Shown in pieces: positions 17,039 through 26,046 of a stretch of DNA of 64,000 bases. Location: contig PBHE01000008.1 in the NCBI GenBank assembly GCA_002719335.1, forward strand, positions 1-64,000, given 5' to 3'. This DNA comes from Acidimicrobiaceae bacterium (GTDB taxonomy: Bacteria > Actinomycetota > Acidimicrobiia > Acidimicrobiales > Poriferisodalaceae). The position numbers and the translations under genes are program-made. Every line of letters starts with the position of its first letter. Position 1 is the first letter of the stretch. The notes under the pieces were generated by a model. It saw only the letters and a program-made list of their open reading frames with translations. It was not told the origin of the DNA and searched no databases.

Positions 17039-19240
17039 CTATACGACGATCACGAAGACTATGGCCAGCACCGCTGCTGATCCGAAAAGCAGCTGGCCGT
17101 AGTTCTGGATTTTTCCGGACTGGATAGCGCGCAGACCCTCGCCAGAGGAATCAGCGCCGCGCGCGGCAGCATTGACGGATCCGTCAATGGCGCCTTGGTC
17201 AATCCACTTGTAGATCCAACGTCCGGTATCTCGAGCAGTCTCACCTGCTCTGTCAACTACTCGGTCTAGGACATTTTGATTGACGCGGTTCGCCCAATTA
17301 GCGATGGGGCGTTTAACTGTTTCGACGATCACGTCGTTGTAGAGATGATCGAGGTAATACTTGTTTTCTAAGAAGGTGTAACCATTTTTGGCATACCGGT
17401 TGCGTTCGGTCATGCCGTGGAGACCGACACGACGCCAGTAATAGAGGTATGTGACGACAATGCCTGACACTGCTAGCGCTAAACCGACCAGAGCCATGGT
17501 GAGCGAGGGATCCGGATGCGAGAGTCCTAATCCACTCAGATAAACCGAGGGTTCCACGTAAGTTTGGATTCGATGAGCAAGCCCTTCCAATCCGAAGGGT
17601 TCTAGTACTGGGCCCGGCAGGTTGAATACTCCGGCGATAACTGCCATGCCTGCAAGAATCCACAACGGCGTGGTCATCATTTTCGGCGACTCGTGGGGGT
17701 GACCCTCGCCTCTAAATTCGCCGTGGAATGTGTACCAAATGACTCGGGTCATGTACGCCGCCGTCATAACGGCAACTACGCACCCAAATATAAGCATCAG
17801 GGGGTAGCTATTTTTTTGGCCGACGAGTGATCCAAGCAGAATTTCGTCTTTCGACCAGAACCCTGCGAACGGGAAAATCCCCGCTAAGGCCAGCGACGAG
17901 ATAACAAACGTTCGATAGGTGTGGGGCATGTCTTTCTTCAGCCCGCCCATCTTTCGCATATCGAACGTGTGGTGGGCTGCGTGGCTGACTGATCCTGCCC
18001 CTAAGAACAAGCACGCTTTAAAGAAAGCGTGGGTGAATAAATGAAATATTGCTGCGGTCCAAGCACCGACGCCGAGAGCCATGACCATGTAGCCAAGTTG
18101 AGAAACTGTCGAGTAGGCCAACACTTTTTTGATATCCCATTGCGCGAACGCGAGAGCCGCACCAATGAGTGCAGTGAACCCTCCGATGAAAGCCATGAGG
18201 TTGATTGAGCTAGTGCCGACGGACAAGCCTTCGTAAAAAACGGGGTAGAGCCGGGCAATCATGTAGACACCCGCTACGACCATCGTGGCGGCGTGAATGA
18301 GCGCAGATACTGGGGTGGGACCTGCCATCGCATCCGGTAGCCATGTGTGGAGCGGGAACTGACCAGATTTCGAGGCAACCGCGGCCATTAGGCAACATGC
18401 GGCGACGAGAAGCGCTAGGTGATGCGCTCCTGGGTCCGCCGCTATGAGGGTGTTGATGGCATCGATATCGAAGGTTTGGAAGGTGCCCCATAGGACGATA
18501 ATTCCAACGAGAAGTCCTATATCTCCGACGCGATTAGTTAGAAATGCTTTTAAGGCCGCGTCCGTGTTCGGTTTTTCCTCCCACCAGTGCCCAATGAGGA
18601 CAAACGAACACACGCCGACGAGTTCCCATCCAACGATTAGTTGAACGATGTTCTGCGCCATCACAAAGAACAACATGGCTGCGGTGAAGAGGCTTAAGAA
18701 GGCGTAGTAATGAACGTATCGGCGGTCGTCCTTTACATATTCAGTTGAGTAGATGTGGACGAGAAGGGAGATAGAGGCCACGACTATAAGCAGCAAAACA
18801 GTTAGGCCATCGACAAGGGTGCCAACCGAAAATTCGATTCCTCCGTTGGACCACCATTGAGAAAAAGTTGAAATAACCGGGCGAATCAGAGGGCTGGAAT
18901 GACCTCCTCCATGCGCGTCACCTGAATTGTTTTCGGATACCACCACATGATCATCAGCATGATCATCAGCATGATCATCAGCATGATCATCAGCATGATC
19001 ATCAGCATGATCATCAGCATGAGATGCCATCTGAACAACTGCGTCAGGTGGTGGATGCTCCACACGCTGTGTCCATTGAAAAGCCGCTAACGCTGATAGG
19101 ACCCACACAAGGCCAAGGGCCGTGATTCCCACAACGTGAACGCGATCCGGTCCAATGAATCGCTTGCCAAACAAGAGGATCACGACAAAGGAGATAGCCG
19201 GTATGAGGGGAATTATGAAAGCGTTCTCTAGCATCCACAT
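17039..19240 (-). CDS. nuoL: Complex I subunit L (Nuo1), with His/Asp repeat insert
   Basis: The 733-residue distal antiporter-like subunit is longer than its Nuo2 paralogue (625). Family blocks include QLIVGWELVGVCSFVLIGHWWEEK (Glu) and KSGQFPLHTWLPDAMAGPTPVSALIHAATMV (Lys), and a long C-terminal lateral helix region ends in one more membrane span. Between the second membrane helix and the conserved FSVGTLVDGLTVL segment is an insert with six HADD units (residues 74-97), followed by Gly/His-rich sequence. The loop is probably on the outer face of the membrane. The insert could bind metal or protons, or simply be a slippage product. Confidence 0.95.
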   Translation of the reverse strand: MWMLENAFIIPLIPAISFVVILLFGKRFIGPDRVHVVGITALGLVWVLSALAAFQWTQRVEHPPPDAVVQMASHADDHADDHADDHADDHADDHADDHVVVSENNSGDAHGGGHSSPLIRPVISTFSQWWSNGGIEFSVGTLVDGLTVLLLIVVASISLLVHIYSTEYVKDDRRYVHYYAFLSLFTAAMLFFVMAQNIVQLIVGWELVGVCSFVLIGHWWEEKPNTDAALKAFLTNRVGDIGLLVGIIVLWGTFQTFDIDAINTLIAADPGAHHLALLVAACCLMAAVASKSGQFPLHTWLPDAMAGPTPVSALIHAATMVVAGVYMIARLYPVFYEGLSVGTSSINLMAFIGGFTALIGAALAFAQWDIKKVLAYSTVSQLGYMVMALGVGAWTAAIFHLFTHAFFKACLFLGAGSVSHAAHHTFDMRKMGGLKKDMPHTYRTFVISSLALAGIFPFAGFWSKDEILLGSLVGQKNSYPLMLIFGCVVAVMTAAYMTRVIWYTFHGEFRGEGHPHESPKMMTTPLWILAGMAVIAGVFNLPGPVLEPFGLEGLAHRIQTYVEPSVYLSGLGLSHPDPSLTMALVGLALAVSGIVVTYLYYWRRVGLHGMTERNRYAKNGYTFLENKYYLDHLYNDVIVETVKRPIANWANRVNQNVLDRVVDRAGETARDTGRWIYKWIDQGAIDGSVNAAARGADSSGEGLRAIQSGKIQNYGQLLFGSAAVLAIVFVIVV
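18946..19017 (-). repeat. Six perfect 12-bp tandem repeats inside nuoL of Nuo1
   Basis: The plus-strand unit catgatcatcag occurs six times without a mismatch, followed by a partial seventh copy. It encodes HADD on the minus strand. Being a multiple of three, gain or loss of a unit keeps the reading frame. Each unit also contains the palindrome atgatcat. This is a coding minisatellite, not a CRISPR array. Confidence 0.97.
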
Positions 19241-19249
19241 AGCGCTGCC

Positions 19250-19549
19250 CTATCCCCGCATCAAATCGAAGTCTTCGACATTGATGCTGCGGCGGTTGCG
19301 ATAGAGGAGCAGAACGATGGCAAGACCCACGCCAACTTCTGCAGCCGCAACCGCTATGACGAACACCGCAAAAACTTGACCAGACACAACGCCGTGCTGC
19401 ACTCCGAAGGCCACCAAATTGATGTTGACGGCGTTAAGCATCAACTCGATAGACATCAGCACCATCACGCCATTGCGTCGCGCAAGTACGCCATAGACAC
19501 CTATCGCAAACAACACAGCGCCCAGAATCAAGAACTGGTTTAGCAGCAC
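19250..19549 (-). CDS. nuoK: Complex I subunit K (Nuo1)
   Basis: The 99-residue protein has three membrane helices. Conserved blocks are [33 protein letters not shown], with the two buried glutamates (SIELMLN and [13 protein letters not shown]) used in proton transfer. Size and topology are those of the family. It starts one base after the nuoJ stop and is followed nine bases later by nuoL. Confidence 0.96.
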   Translation of the reverse strand: MLLNQFLILGAVLFAIGVYGVLARRNGVMVLMSIELMLNAVNINLVAFGVQHGVVSGQVFAVFVIAVAAAEVGVGLAIVLLLYRNRRSINVEDFDLMRG

Positions 19550-19550
19550 G

Positions 19551-20045
19551 TCAGTCCTTCCTCGCTAGGACGATAGCCCCAATGAGAGCGGCTAATAAGA
19601 GCACTGATACCGCCTCGAAAGGGACGATATAAGTGGAAAAAACTTCATCCGAAACGTCCGCTGTCCGAAAGATCGGGCCATCACTTGTGAGACGATCAGA
19701 TCCAAAACGAGCCATCAGTGAATAGACAGTGACACCTCCTATGAGAAGAGACACAACGGCCGCTATCGGCCATTGAGCTCCCGTCATTTCCATCACACCG
19801 CCCAAGGGCGCCTTAGTAAGCATGATGCCGAACAAGAAGAGAACCATCACTGCCCCGATGTAAACCAGGACTTGAGTCGTCGCCACAAACTCGGCCGTTA
19901 AAAGGATATAGAGGGCCCCAAGTCCGGCAAGTACTGCTACTAAGTACAGGGCTGCATGAACAATGTTGCGCGTCGTCACCATCCGCAATGCGGAAACGAC
20001 AACTATGGCCGCGATGACCCCAAAGAAAATGTTCTGCGCAACCAT
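19551..20045 (-). CDS. nuoJ: Complex I subunit J (Nuo1)
   Basis: The 164-residue subunit has five predicted membrane helices. The segment [25 protein letters not shown] holds the pi-bulge helix TM3 of NuoJ with its conserved Tyr-Ile-Gly-Ala-Val core. It lies between nuoI and nuoK at 6 and 1 bp. Assignment rests on this motif, size and position. Confidence 0.94.
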   Translation of the reverse strand: MVAQNIFFGVIAAIVVVSALRMVTTRNIVHAALYLVAVLAGLGALYILLTAEFVATTQVLVYIGAVMVLFLFGIMLTKAPLGGVMEMTGAQWPIAAVVSLLIGGVTVYSLMARFGSDRLTSDGPIFRTADVSDEVFSTYIVPFEAVSVLLLAALIGAIVLARKD

Positions 20046-20051
20046 GCAGCC

Positions 20052-20591
20052 CTACCTTGGAACCTTTCTGACTTTTTGTTCCGAACCTGCCTCATAATCA
20101 AGGAAGTCAGGGACCGTGTCCATCCATTCACCCAAGCGATCCTTGTCGTGAAGCAAGTCCGCTATCCGAGGCTCGCTGTATTCGTACTCAGGTGTCCAGA
20201 ACAACGCATCGAACGGACACACGTCCACGCATATCCCGCAATACATGCACAGGGCATAGTCAATGTCGAAACGGTCGATCATATTCACCGTTCGCGGTTT
20301 GCCTCCAGCGCGTCTGGGCGGGGCTTTGACTTTGTGACCTTCGATGTAAATGCACCAGTCCGGGCAGGATCGTGAGCAGAGCATGCAAGCCGTGCAGTTC
20401 TCCTCGTGAAGCGCTATAACGCCACGCGCACGATCGGGAGGTGCTTCTTTTTCGTGCGGGTATTGAACAGTAACGGCACCTTTCTGAGGGGCTGGAATTA
20501 TTGTTTTCCACCCGCGTTTGGGAAAGAGGGTCCGGCCTGCAGTTCGGGCAGTCACACCCAAACCCTTTATAAGACCCGGAAGCTGCGGCAT
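20052..20591 (-). CDS. nuoI: Complex I subunit I, two 4Fe-4S clusters (Nuo1)
   Basis: The 179-residue peripheral-arm ferredoxin subunit carries two canonical [4Fe-4S] motifs: C66, C69, C72, C76 ([12 protein letters not shown]) and C115, C118, C121, C125 ([12 protein letters not shown]). These hold clusters N6a and N6b, which pass electrons to N2 in NuoB. As nuoEFG are missing from this cluster, NuoI would be the electron entry point of Nuo1, as proposed for ferredoxin-fed NDH-1 and Fpo-type complexes (family knowledge, not shown here). Confidence 0.95.
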   Translation of the reverse strand: MPQLPGLIKGLGVTARTAGRTLFPKRGWKTIIPAPQKGAVTVQYPHEKEAPPDRARGVIALHEENCTACMLCSRSCPDWCIYIEGHKVKAPPRRAGGKPRTVNMIDRFDIDYALCMYCGICVDVCPFDALFWTPEYEYSEPRIADLLHDKDRLGEWMDTVPDFLDYEAGSEQKVRKVPR

Positions 20592-21616
20592 TAGAACACC
20601 ACCTTAAATATTCCGGTAAGCACAATGTTCCCGAGAGCCAAAGGAATGAGTACTTTCCAAGCGAATTTTTGGAGTTGGTCCTCGCGAAGCCTTGGATAGG
20701 TGAAGCGAACCCAGAAGATGAAAAATGCGATTAAGAGAATCTTGGCAAGCATCACGCCGGGACCGAGAATATTTAAGACGTTGTCGTCAACATCAAATCC
20801 GGGGATCCACCATCCCCCGAGGAACATGACAGCGGCAAGAGCCGAAAAGGCGAAGGCTGTTCCAAACTCCGCCATGAAGAACAACAGAAATCTGAACCCG
20901 GTGTATTCGACATGAAATCCACCGACAAGCTCCGTTTCGGCAACAGGCATGTCAAACGGAGTTTGGGTGAGTTCCGCCTGCGCTGAGATCATAAAAATGA
21001 GAAAGGCCAGAAATTGAGTGAGGATAAATGGGTTGCCAATGGCGCCAAACCCAAAAATTTCCCCTGTCGCTTGTGCCTCAACAATCCCCTGCAGGTTGAG
21101 GGTTTCTGCCTGAATGACGACACCCATTACTGCAAGAATTAGTGGCAGTTCGTATGCGATTAGCTGTCCCGCAGCGCGCAACCCACCCAGAAGGGCGTAC
21201 TTGTTTGCCGACGCCCAACCTGCCATCAAAATGCCGAGTACCGACAGCGAAGAGACTGCCATTGCATAAAAAACGCCAGTATCGAGATTTTGGACGACGG
21301 CGTCGGGACCGGCGGGAAGGACCACGTAGAGCAAGAAGGTCGAGGCAAGCACTACAACCGGCGCCATTCGGAAAACACGCCGATCGGCTTGGGCGGGGTG
21401 AATGTCCTCTTTCTGAAGAAACTTGATCGCCTCGGCTACGAGCTGAAGCGACCCATAGGGGCCTGTGTCGTTCGGCCCAAGACGGCTTTGCATGAAGGCC
21501 ATCATCTTGAAAAGGAAGAGGTAAACGAGAATAAGCGAAGCCGTCGGAATTACCACTAGGGCTAAACCGAGTTTTATGGCGGTCTCTTGCCAATACGGGA
21601 GGGCGAGAAGCGACAT
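20591..21616 (-). CDS. nuoH: Complex I subunit H (Nuo1)
   Basis: The 341-residue membrane subunit forms the base of the quinone chamber. Conserved blocks are [59 protein letters not shown] and [30 protein letters not shown], including the acidic loop residues. I chose the ATG that overlaps the nuoD stop (tgATG type). A frame extending 28 codons further upstream lies inside nuoD and has no support. A one-base overlap links it to nuoI. Confidence 0.95.
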   Translation of the reverse strand: MSLLALPYWQETAIKLGLALVVIPTASLILVYLFLFKMMAFMQSRLGPNDTGPYGSLQLVAEAIKFLQKEDIHPAQADRRVFRMAPVVVLASTFLLYVVLPAGPDAVVQNLDTGVFYAMAVSSLSVLGILMAGWASANKYALLGGLRAAGQLIAYELPLILAVMGVVIQAETLNLQGIVEAQATGEIFGFGAIGNPFILTQFLAFLIFMISAQAELTQTPFDMPVAETELVGGFHVEYTGFRFLLFFMAEFGTAFAFSALAAVMFLGGWWIPGFDVDDNVLNILGPGVMLAKILLIAFFIFWVRFTYPRLREDQLQKFAWKVLIPLALGNIVLTGIFKVVF

Positions 21617-22788
21617 CACCGGTCGATGTCCCCCAAAATGAAGTACAGGGAACCCAAAATGGTGATGACGTCGGGTACGTACACGCCCTTCATCACCCAC
21701 GGTACGACAGAGATGTTGTTGAAGCTAGGGGTACGTATCTTGACTCGGAATGGTCCTAGATCGCCTTTGCTGACTACGTAATACCCCATCTCTCCGAGCG
21801 GGTTTTCCGTAGAGATATAGGCTTCGCCTGCGGGCACTTTGATGATCCGCGGCACCTTAGCCATGATCGGCCCACTCGGAATTCCGTCGAGCAGTTGGTC
21901 AACCATTCGTGTCGCTTCGCGTGTTTCTTGTAAACGAACCCAATAACGGGCGAAGGAATCTCCATCAGGATGAGTCCATACCCGCCAATCGATCTGATCC
22001 CATGCCAAACCTGGGTTCGCGTCTCGTCGGAGATCCCAGTCGATTCCGCTCGCGCGAAGGTTTGCGCCGGAGAGTCCGTAGCCAAGAGCCATATCCGCGG
22101 GGATCACACCAACGCCCCGGCATCGAGCTTGGAAGATTTCGTTGCCAACCAATAGGTCTTCCATCTCGTCGCAGAAGGTGCGCATTTTCACCATCACGGA
22201 ACGGGTCTCATCAACCCAACCCTTTGGAATGTCGTCCTTAAGCCCCCCGATTCGGTCGAAATTCGGATGGAAGCGCCCGCCAGTTACTTCCTCGATTTGG
22301 TTCAGAACGCGCTCGCGGTCTCGGAACGCGAAGAAAACGGGGGTTAGTGCCCCAACTTGGACTCCCATGTCGCCCAAAAAGAGCGACAGATTGGCGATTC
22401 GGCTCAGTTCGAACAGGATGGTACGAATCCATTGGGCTCGAGGCGGAGCCTCTACTCCCATTAGACGTTCCGCGGCAAGAATGAAGGGAACTTCGTTTGC
22501 GAAACTCCCGAGCCAGTCAATCCGATTAATGAGGGTGGTGCATTGGGGGTACGTGCGTACTTCGCACAACTTTTCGTAGCCGCGGTGCATGTAGCCCATG
22601 ATCGGTTCAGCCGCGATTACCTGTTCCCCATCCAACCGGGCGGCAATGCGGAGCGTTCCGTGAGTAGCGGGATGCTGAGGCCCAATGTTCAGGGTCATGT
22701 CTCCGGTATCGAGCTCAACGTTTATTCGAGCATCAGCGGCCTGAGCAGACACGTAGGCCATCTGTTCTCGATCGGAGGTAGCTGTCAT
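21616..22788 (-). CDS. nuoD: Complex I subunit D (Nuo1), with Trp at the quinone tyrosine position
   Basis: The 390-residue 49-kDa-type subunit lines the quinone cavity together with NuoB and NuoH. MTLNIGPQHPATHG keeps the catalytic-site His (His43). Two positions stand out. The loop reads HRGYEK, with Arg69 at the place dimethylated by NDUFAF7 in mammals. The following block reads NRIDWLGS, with Trp92 where Thermus Nqo4 Tyr87 and mammalian Tyr108 hydrogen-bond the quinone head. The DNA codon is an unambiguous TGG. It overlaps nuoC by four bases (ATGA). Otherwise the protein is full length and looks intact. Confidence 0.96.
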   Translation of the reverse strand: MTATSDREQMAYVSAQAADARINVELDTGDMTLNIGPQHPATHGTLRIAARLDGEQVIAAEPIMGYMHRGYEKLCEVRTYPQCTTLINRIDWLGSFANEVPFILAAERLMGVEAPPRAQWIRTILFELSRIANLSLFLGDMGVQVGALTPVFFAFRDRERVLNQIEEVTGGRFHPNFDRIGGLKDDIPKGWVDETRSVMVKMRTFCDEMEDLLVGNEIFQARCRGVGVIPADMALGYGLSGANLRASGIDWDLRRDANPGLAWDQIDWRVWTHPDGDSFARYWVRLQETREATRMVDQLLDGIPSGPIMAKVPRIIKVPAGEAYISTENPLGEMGYYVVSKGDLGPFRVKIRTPSFNNISVVPWVMKGVYVPDVITILGSLYFILGDIDR

Positions 22789-23486
22789 GCTTCACCTCCT
22801 TCGGCTTCGAAGGCAGCCATGACTTCAGCTTCCAGTTGAGCTTCTAGGTGCTCGGGGATTTCTTCGATGTCGACAACCCCTGGCCACGGTTTAACCTGTC
22901 GGGCCAGCAATGGAAAATCTTTTCTTAGAGGATGACCTTCAAACTCGGTTGGCAGATACAACGGTTGCAGTGTTGGGTGGCCTTGAAACACGATGCCAAA
23001 CATTTCGTGGGTCTCGCGTTCATGCCAGTCGGCGCCGGGGAACAAGTCACGAATGGTGTCGACGGTCAAGTCTTCACCGAGGTCCGCTTTTAGAATTACG
23101 CCGAGTTGCCGGTCAAGCGAGTGCAGCTGCATCAACAGTTGGAATCGGGTATCTCCACCCGCGTAGCCGGTGGAAGCGTCAAGTTCGACGGGCTCTTCAT
23201 CTTCTTCGATGAGCCCCGCGTCAAACTCAGTGTTCTCATATCGACCTTCTGGTGCGATGTTCCAGTCGATCGCTGAAAGAAAGCCAAAGTATGCGAAGCC
23301 AGCGTCCTTGGCTGTTCTCACTGCGTCATGCCAGTTGTCGACTCGAACTCTCAACCAAAGATCTTCGTGGGGACGCAGATACGAGTCGACAAGTATTTCG
23401 CCCAGACTTTCAGAAAGCTCGGTTAATAGGTTCTCTCTATCTTCATCGGCAGGCAGCGTTTCCTCTGGGGTCGGTTGGTCACCCAT
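22785..23486 (-). CDS. nuoC: Complex I subunit C (Nuo1)
   Basis: The 233-residue 30-kDa-type subunit has a poorly conserved acidic N-terminus of about 35 residues. The family signature is [46 protein letters not shown] near the C-terminus. Its internal acidic insert (LIEEDEEPVELDAS) is unlike the Nuo2 paralogue. NuoC packs on NuoD and NuoI in the connecting module. It ends in a four-base overlap with nuoD. Confidence 0.95.
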   Translation of the reverse strand: MGDQPTPEETLPADEDRENLLTELSESLGEILVDSYLRPHEDLWLRVRVDNWHDAVRTAKDAGFAYFGFLSAIDWNIAPEGRYENTEFDAGLIEEDEEPVELDASTGYAGGDTRFQLLMQLHSLDRQLGVILKADLGEDLTVDTIRDLFPGADWHERETHEMFGIVFQGHPTLQPLYLPTEFEGHPLRKDFPLLARQVKPWPGVVDIEEIPEHLEAQLEAEVMAAFEAEGGEA

Positions 23487-23490
23487 TGAG

Positions 23491-23994
23491 TCAGCCCTCC
23501 ACCACGATGGGCTGGCCCCGCCATTTTTCAGTTATGTCTTCCTTCTGGATTCGTTCTTGTAGCAGCACTATTCCTTCAAGAAGCGCTTCAGGCCGGGGAG
23601 GGCAGCCGGGAACATACACATCAACGGGGATGACCTGATCAACACCTTTGGTCACCGAGTAACTATCCCAATAAGGTCCACCGCAGTTCGCGCACGAACC
23701 CATAGAAATCACGTATTTCGGTTCAGGCATCTGCTCGTACAGACGGCGGATCACCGGAGCCATCTTGTCGGTGACGGTTCCAGAAATTACAACTAGGTCG
23801 GCTTGTCGAGGACTAGCGGGGAATGGGATTACCCCAAGGCGCATCACGTCATAGCGCGGTGATGCAAAAGCCGCCCCCATTTCGATGGCACAGCAGGCCA
23901 AGCCCCACTGGTAAACCCATAACGACCGAGCGCGTCCAAAGTTGAGTAACCAACTGAGGGGCTTTGGCATCTTGCCTTGTTCGATGAGTCCCAT
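23491..23994 (-). CDS. nuoB: Complex I subunit B, N2 cluster (Nuo1)
   Basis: The 167-residue PSST-type subunit has the N2 [4Fe-4S] ligands at the expected places: C34 and C35 ([10 protein letters not shown]), C101 ([11 protein letters not shown]) and C131 (VPGCPPRPE). The blocks [24 protein letters not shown] are typical. N2 is the last cluster before quinone. The N-terminus is about 40 residues shorter than in the Nuo2 copy. Confidence 0.97.
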   Translation of the reverse strand: MGLIEQGKMPKPLSWLLNFGRARSLWVYQWGLACCAIEMGAAFASPRYDVMRLGVIPFPASPRQADLVVISGTVTDKMAPVIRRLYEQMPEPKYVISMGSCANCGGPYWDSYSVTKGVDQVIPVDVYVPGCPPRPEALLEGIVLLQERIQKEDITEKWRGQPIVVEG

Positions 23995-24008
23995 TTAGAC
24001 AGCCTTCC

Positions 24009-24374
24009 TCACACCCACCGCAGAACATCCTTGCGCCAGGCGTAAAACAAGCCGAGCACAAGAATGAAAATGAAGATGGCCATTTCGACAAGTCCGAACG
24101 TGCCGTAGATCTCTAGTCGCGTCGCCCATGGGAAGATAAAGACTGCCTCAACGTCAAAAAGGACGAACAAAACAGCGAAGACGTAATACCGAATCTGACT
24201 CTGGGCCCAGTCTCCCCCTACGGGATCGACACCACTTTCGTAAGCCATCAGTTTCTGTGCGGTGGGCCGTTGCGGACGAAGAATGCGCGCAATAGTCAGC
24301 ATGGTTCCAGCCATAGCTACAGCTGCAACACCGAAGATGCCGACGGTCAGGTAACTCCGCAGTAATTCCGACAC
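24009..24374 (-). CDS. nuoA: Complex I subunit A (Nuo1)
   Basis: The 121-residue protein has three membrane helices, with YESGVDPVGGDWAQSQIRYYVFAVLFVLFDVEAVFIFPWA as the family core. The start is a GTG. It heads the 11-gene cluster A-B-C-D-H-I-J-K-L-M-N, which lacks E, F and G. It lies 181 bp behind nuoN of the 14-gene cluster, the largest gap between the two, so a separate promoter is possible here. Confidence 0.95.
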   Translation of the reverse strand: MSELLRSYLTVGIFGVAAVAMAGTMLTIARILRPQRPTAQKLMAYESGVDPVGGDWAQSQIRYYVFAVLFVLFDVEAVFIFPWATRLEIYGTFGLVEMAIFIFILVLGLFYAWRKDVLRWV

Positions 24375-24385
24375 GATTACCGAGG

Positions 24386-24514
24386 CTAGCTAGGGGCTTC
24401 CGGGCTTTCCAAAACCCAGCGCGGTGCCTCTTTCCGCGGGTTCCGGACGTAGAGAAAGCTACCCCGCCGCAGAGGCAAAAGACGTGATTCTTCGACACGA
24501 TCTTTGATTCTCAT
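24386..24514 (-). CDS. Possible 42-residue basic microprotein between the two nuo clusters
   Basis: An ATG-initiated frame of 42 codons fills most of the gap between nuoN (Nuo2) and nuoA (Nuo1). It starts MRIKDRVEESRLLPLRRG and is Arg-rich, without a membrane helix or Cys. No convincing Shine-Dalgarno sequence precedes it, and no family is recognised. It may be a chance frame in a region that also has to hold any nuo1 promoter. I saw no terminator hairpin with a T tract in this gap. Confidence 0.22.
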   Translation of the reverse strand: MRIKDRVEESRLLPLRRGSFLYVRNPRKEAPRWVLESPEAPS

Positions 24515-24555
24515 GGCAGAGGGTTTAGGGGCTTGGCCTCGAAGGGTGAACAATG

Positions 24556-26046
24556 TCATCCCCTAATCAGCACTGGCACTGCATCCTCAGCGAATTCGAT
24601 GAGGAATTGGGGCACAATCCCGATGAGGAGAGTGAAGCCGACGACGCCGATTAAGACGATGGACACGGTCCAGTGCACCGTCGGGGACGGCCCTTCAACA
24701 CCGTCGTCCACTACATACATAGCCATCACGATTCGCAGATACATAAAAGCGCCGATCACGGCGCTGAGCATCGCAACTGACGCTAACAAATAGCCCCTAC
24801 CTTCAACGGCCGCCGCGATGACTTGAAACTTCCCCACGAAACCCGAAGTAAGCGGTACACCGGCCTGAGCCAATAACAGGATTGTGAAAGCCATGGCCAG
24901 GACCGGCCGGCTGCGCCCCAGACCCGCATATCGGTCGAGAGGGTGTTCGCCGTCTACCCCCATTGCTCCAATGATGGCGAAACTACCTAGAACCATGAAC
25001 GTGTAGGTAAAGAGGTAGAAGAGCGCCGCTGAGGTGCCGTTAGCGCTGGCTGACTGCACAGCCACTAGGACGTATCCGGCATGACTAATTGACGAAAACG
25101 CCAACATGCGCTTCACGTCAGTTTGCAGGATCGCCATCACTGCACCGACGAGCAGCGTAAGAAATGCGAGAACGGCAACGACGGGTGCCCAATCAGCGTC
25201 ATGACTTGCAAATGCCGCAAAGAAGACCCGCAGCAGAGCCGCAAAGCCGGCTGCTTTAGCGATCGACGCCATCCATCCGGTTACCGGACTCGGAGCTCCT
25301 TGGTAGACATCTGGTGCCCAGAAGTGGAATGGAGCCGCGGCAACTTTGAATGAGAAACCAACAAGAAGTAAGGCCATCGCCGCCATGAGCAAGTGTTGGT
25401 CTCGAAATACCACTGCGTCCAGGTAGTCCCGCACATGTACCAAGTTGGTGGACCCGGTACTGCCGTAAGTCAGAGCTATCCCATAAAGCAGAAAAGCTGA
25501 GCTGAACGCTCCGAGTACGAAGTATTTCATCGCGGACTCGCGAGCTTCTGGGCGACGAGCGTGCATCGCGATCATGACGTAAAGCGCGATCGATAACGCT
25601 TCCAACCCGAGGAACATAACGATGAGGTCGTTTGCGGAAGCCATGACGATGGCACCCGCAGCCGAGCAAAGAAGAAGGGCGTGGAATTCTGGAGGATCAA
25701 TGTCTTCACGGTCGAGGTAGTTATGGGCAAGCAAAGCCGTTGCTGCCAATGCCACCAAAATCAATATTGTGAAAAAGATGCTGAAACCGTCTACTCCCAA
25801 GGCTGACGCAACAGTGGCCGAAGGGCCTTCGGTCTTAACGTCGCTCCACAAACCAAGAGCGACGATGTAGGCAGTTACCGCCGCGAAAAGCGTTATTACC
25901 GTGGCGAGGCCACTGGACGTTCGTTGGGGAGCTAGAGCACTGAGGAGCAAAATCAGGAGTGCGGCTCCTAGAAGGATCATCTGGGGTAACAGGGCCCACC
26001 AGTCAATTGATGGTCCAGCGAACGCCAAGTGAGGAAGGCCACTCAT
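24556..26046 (-). CDS. nuoN: Complex I subunit N (Nuo2)
   Basis: This 496-residue antiporter-like subunit has Glu in IVMFLGLEALSIALYVMIA and Lys in GFSFKVAAAPFHFWAPDVYQGAPSPVTGW. It is the last gene of the complete 14-gene complex I cluster and overlaps nuoM by one base. It resembles the Nuo1 NuoN over its full length but differs throughout, so the pair is an old duplication or of separate origin, not a recent copy. Confidence 0.95.
   Translation of the reverse strand: MSGLPHLAFAGPSIDWWALLPQMILLGAALLILLLSALAPQRTSSGLATVITLFAAVTAYIVALGLWSDVKTEGPSATVASALGVDGFSIFFTILILVALAATALLAHNYLDREDIDPPEFHALLLCSAAGAIVMASANDLIVMFLGLEALSIALYVMIAMHARRPEARESAMKYFVLGAFSSAFLLYGIALTYGSTGSTNLVHVRDYLDAVVFRDQHLLMAAMALLLVGFSFKVAAAPFHFWAPDVYQGAPSPVTGWMASIAKAAGFAALLRVFFAAFASHDADWAPVVAVLAFLTLLVGAVMAILQTDVKRMLAFSSISHAGYVLVAVQSASANGTSAALFYLFTYTFMVLGSFAIIGAMGVDGEHPLDRYAGLGRSRPVLAMAFTILLLAQAGVPLTSGFVGKFQVIAAAVEGRGYLLASVAMLSAVIGAFMYLRIVMAMYVVDDGVEGPSPTVHWTVSIVLIGVVGFTLLIGIVPQFLIEFAEDAVPVLIRG

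Noticed and set aside
18946-19017. Regular repeats considered as a CRISPR array
   Set aside because: There are no spacers; the units are contiguous 12-mers inside the nuoL reading frame.
19550-24374. Search for nuoE, nuoF or nuoG remnants in the 11-gene cluster
   Set aside because: Gene spacings are 0-15 bp with no room, and no NADH-module motif appears in any frame.
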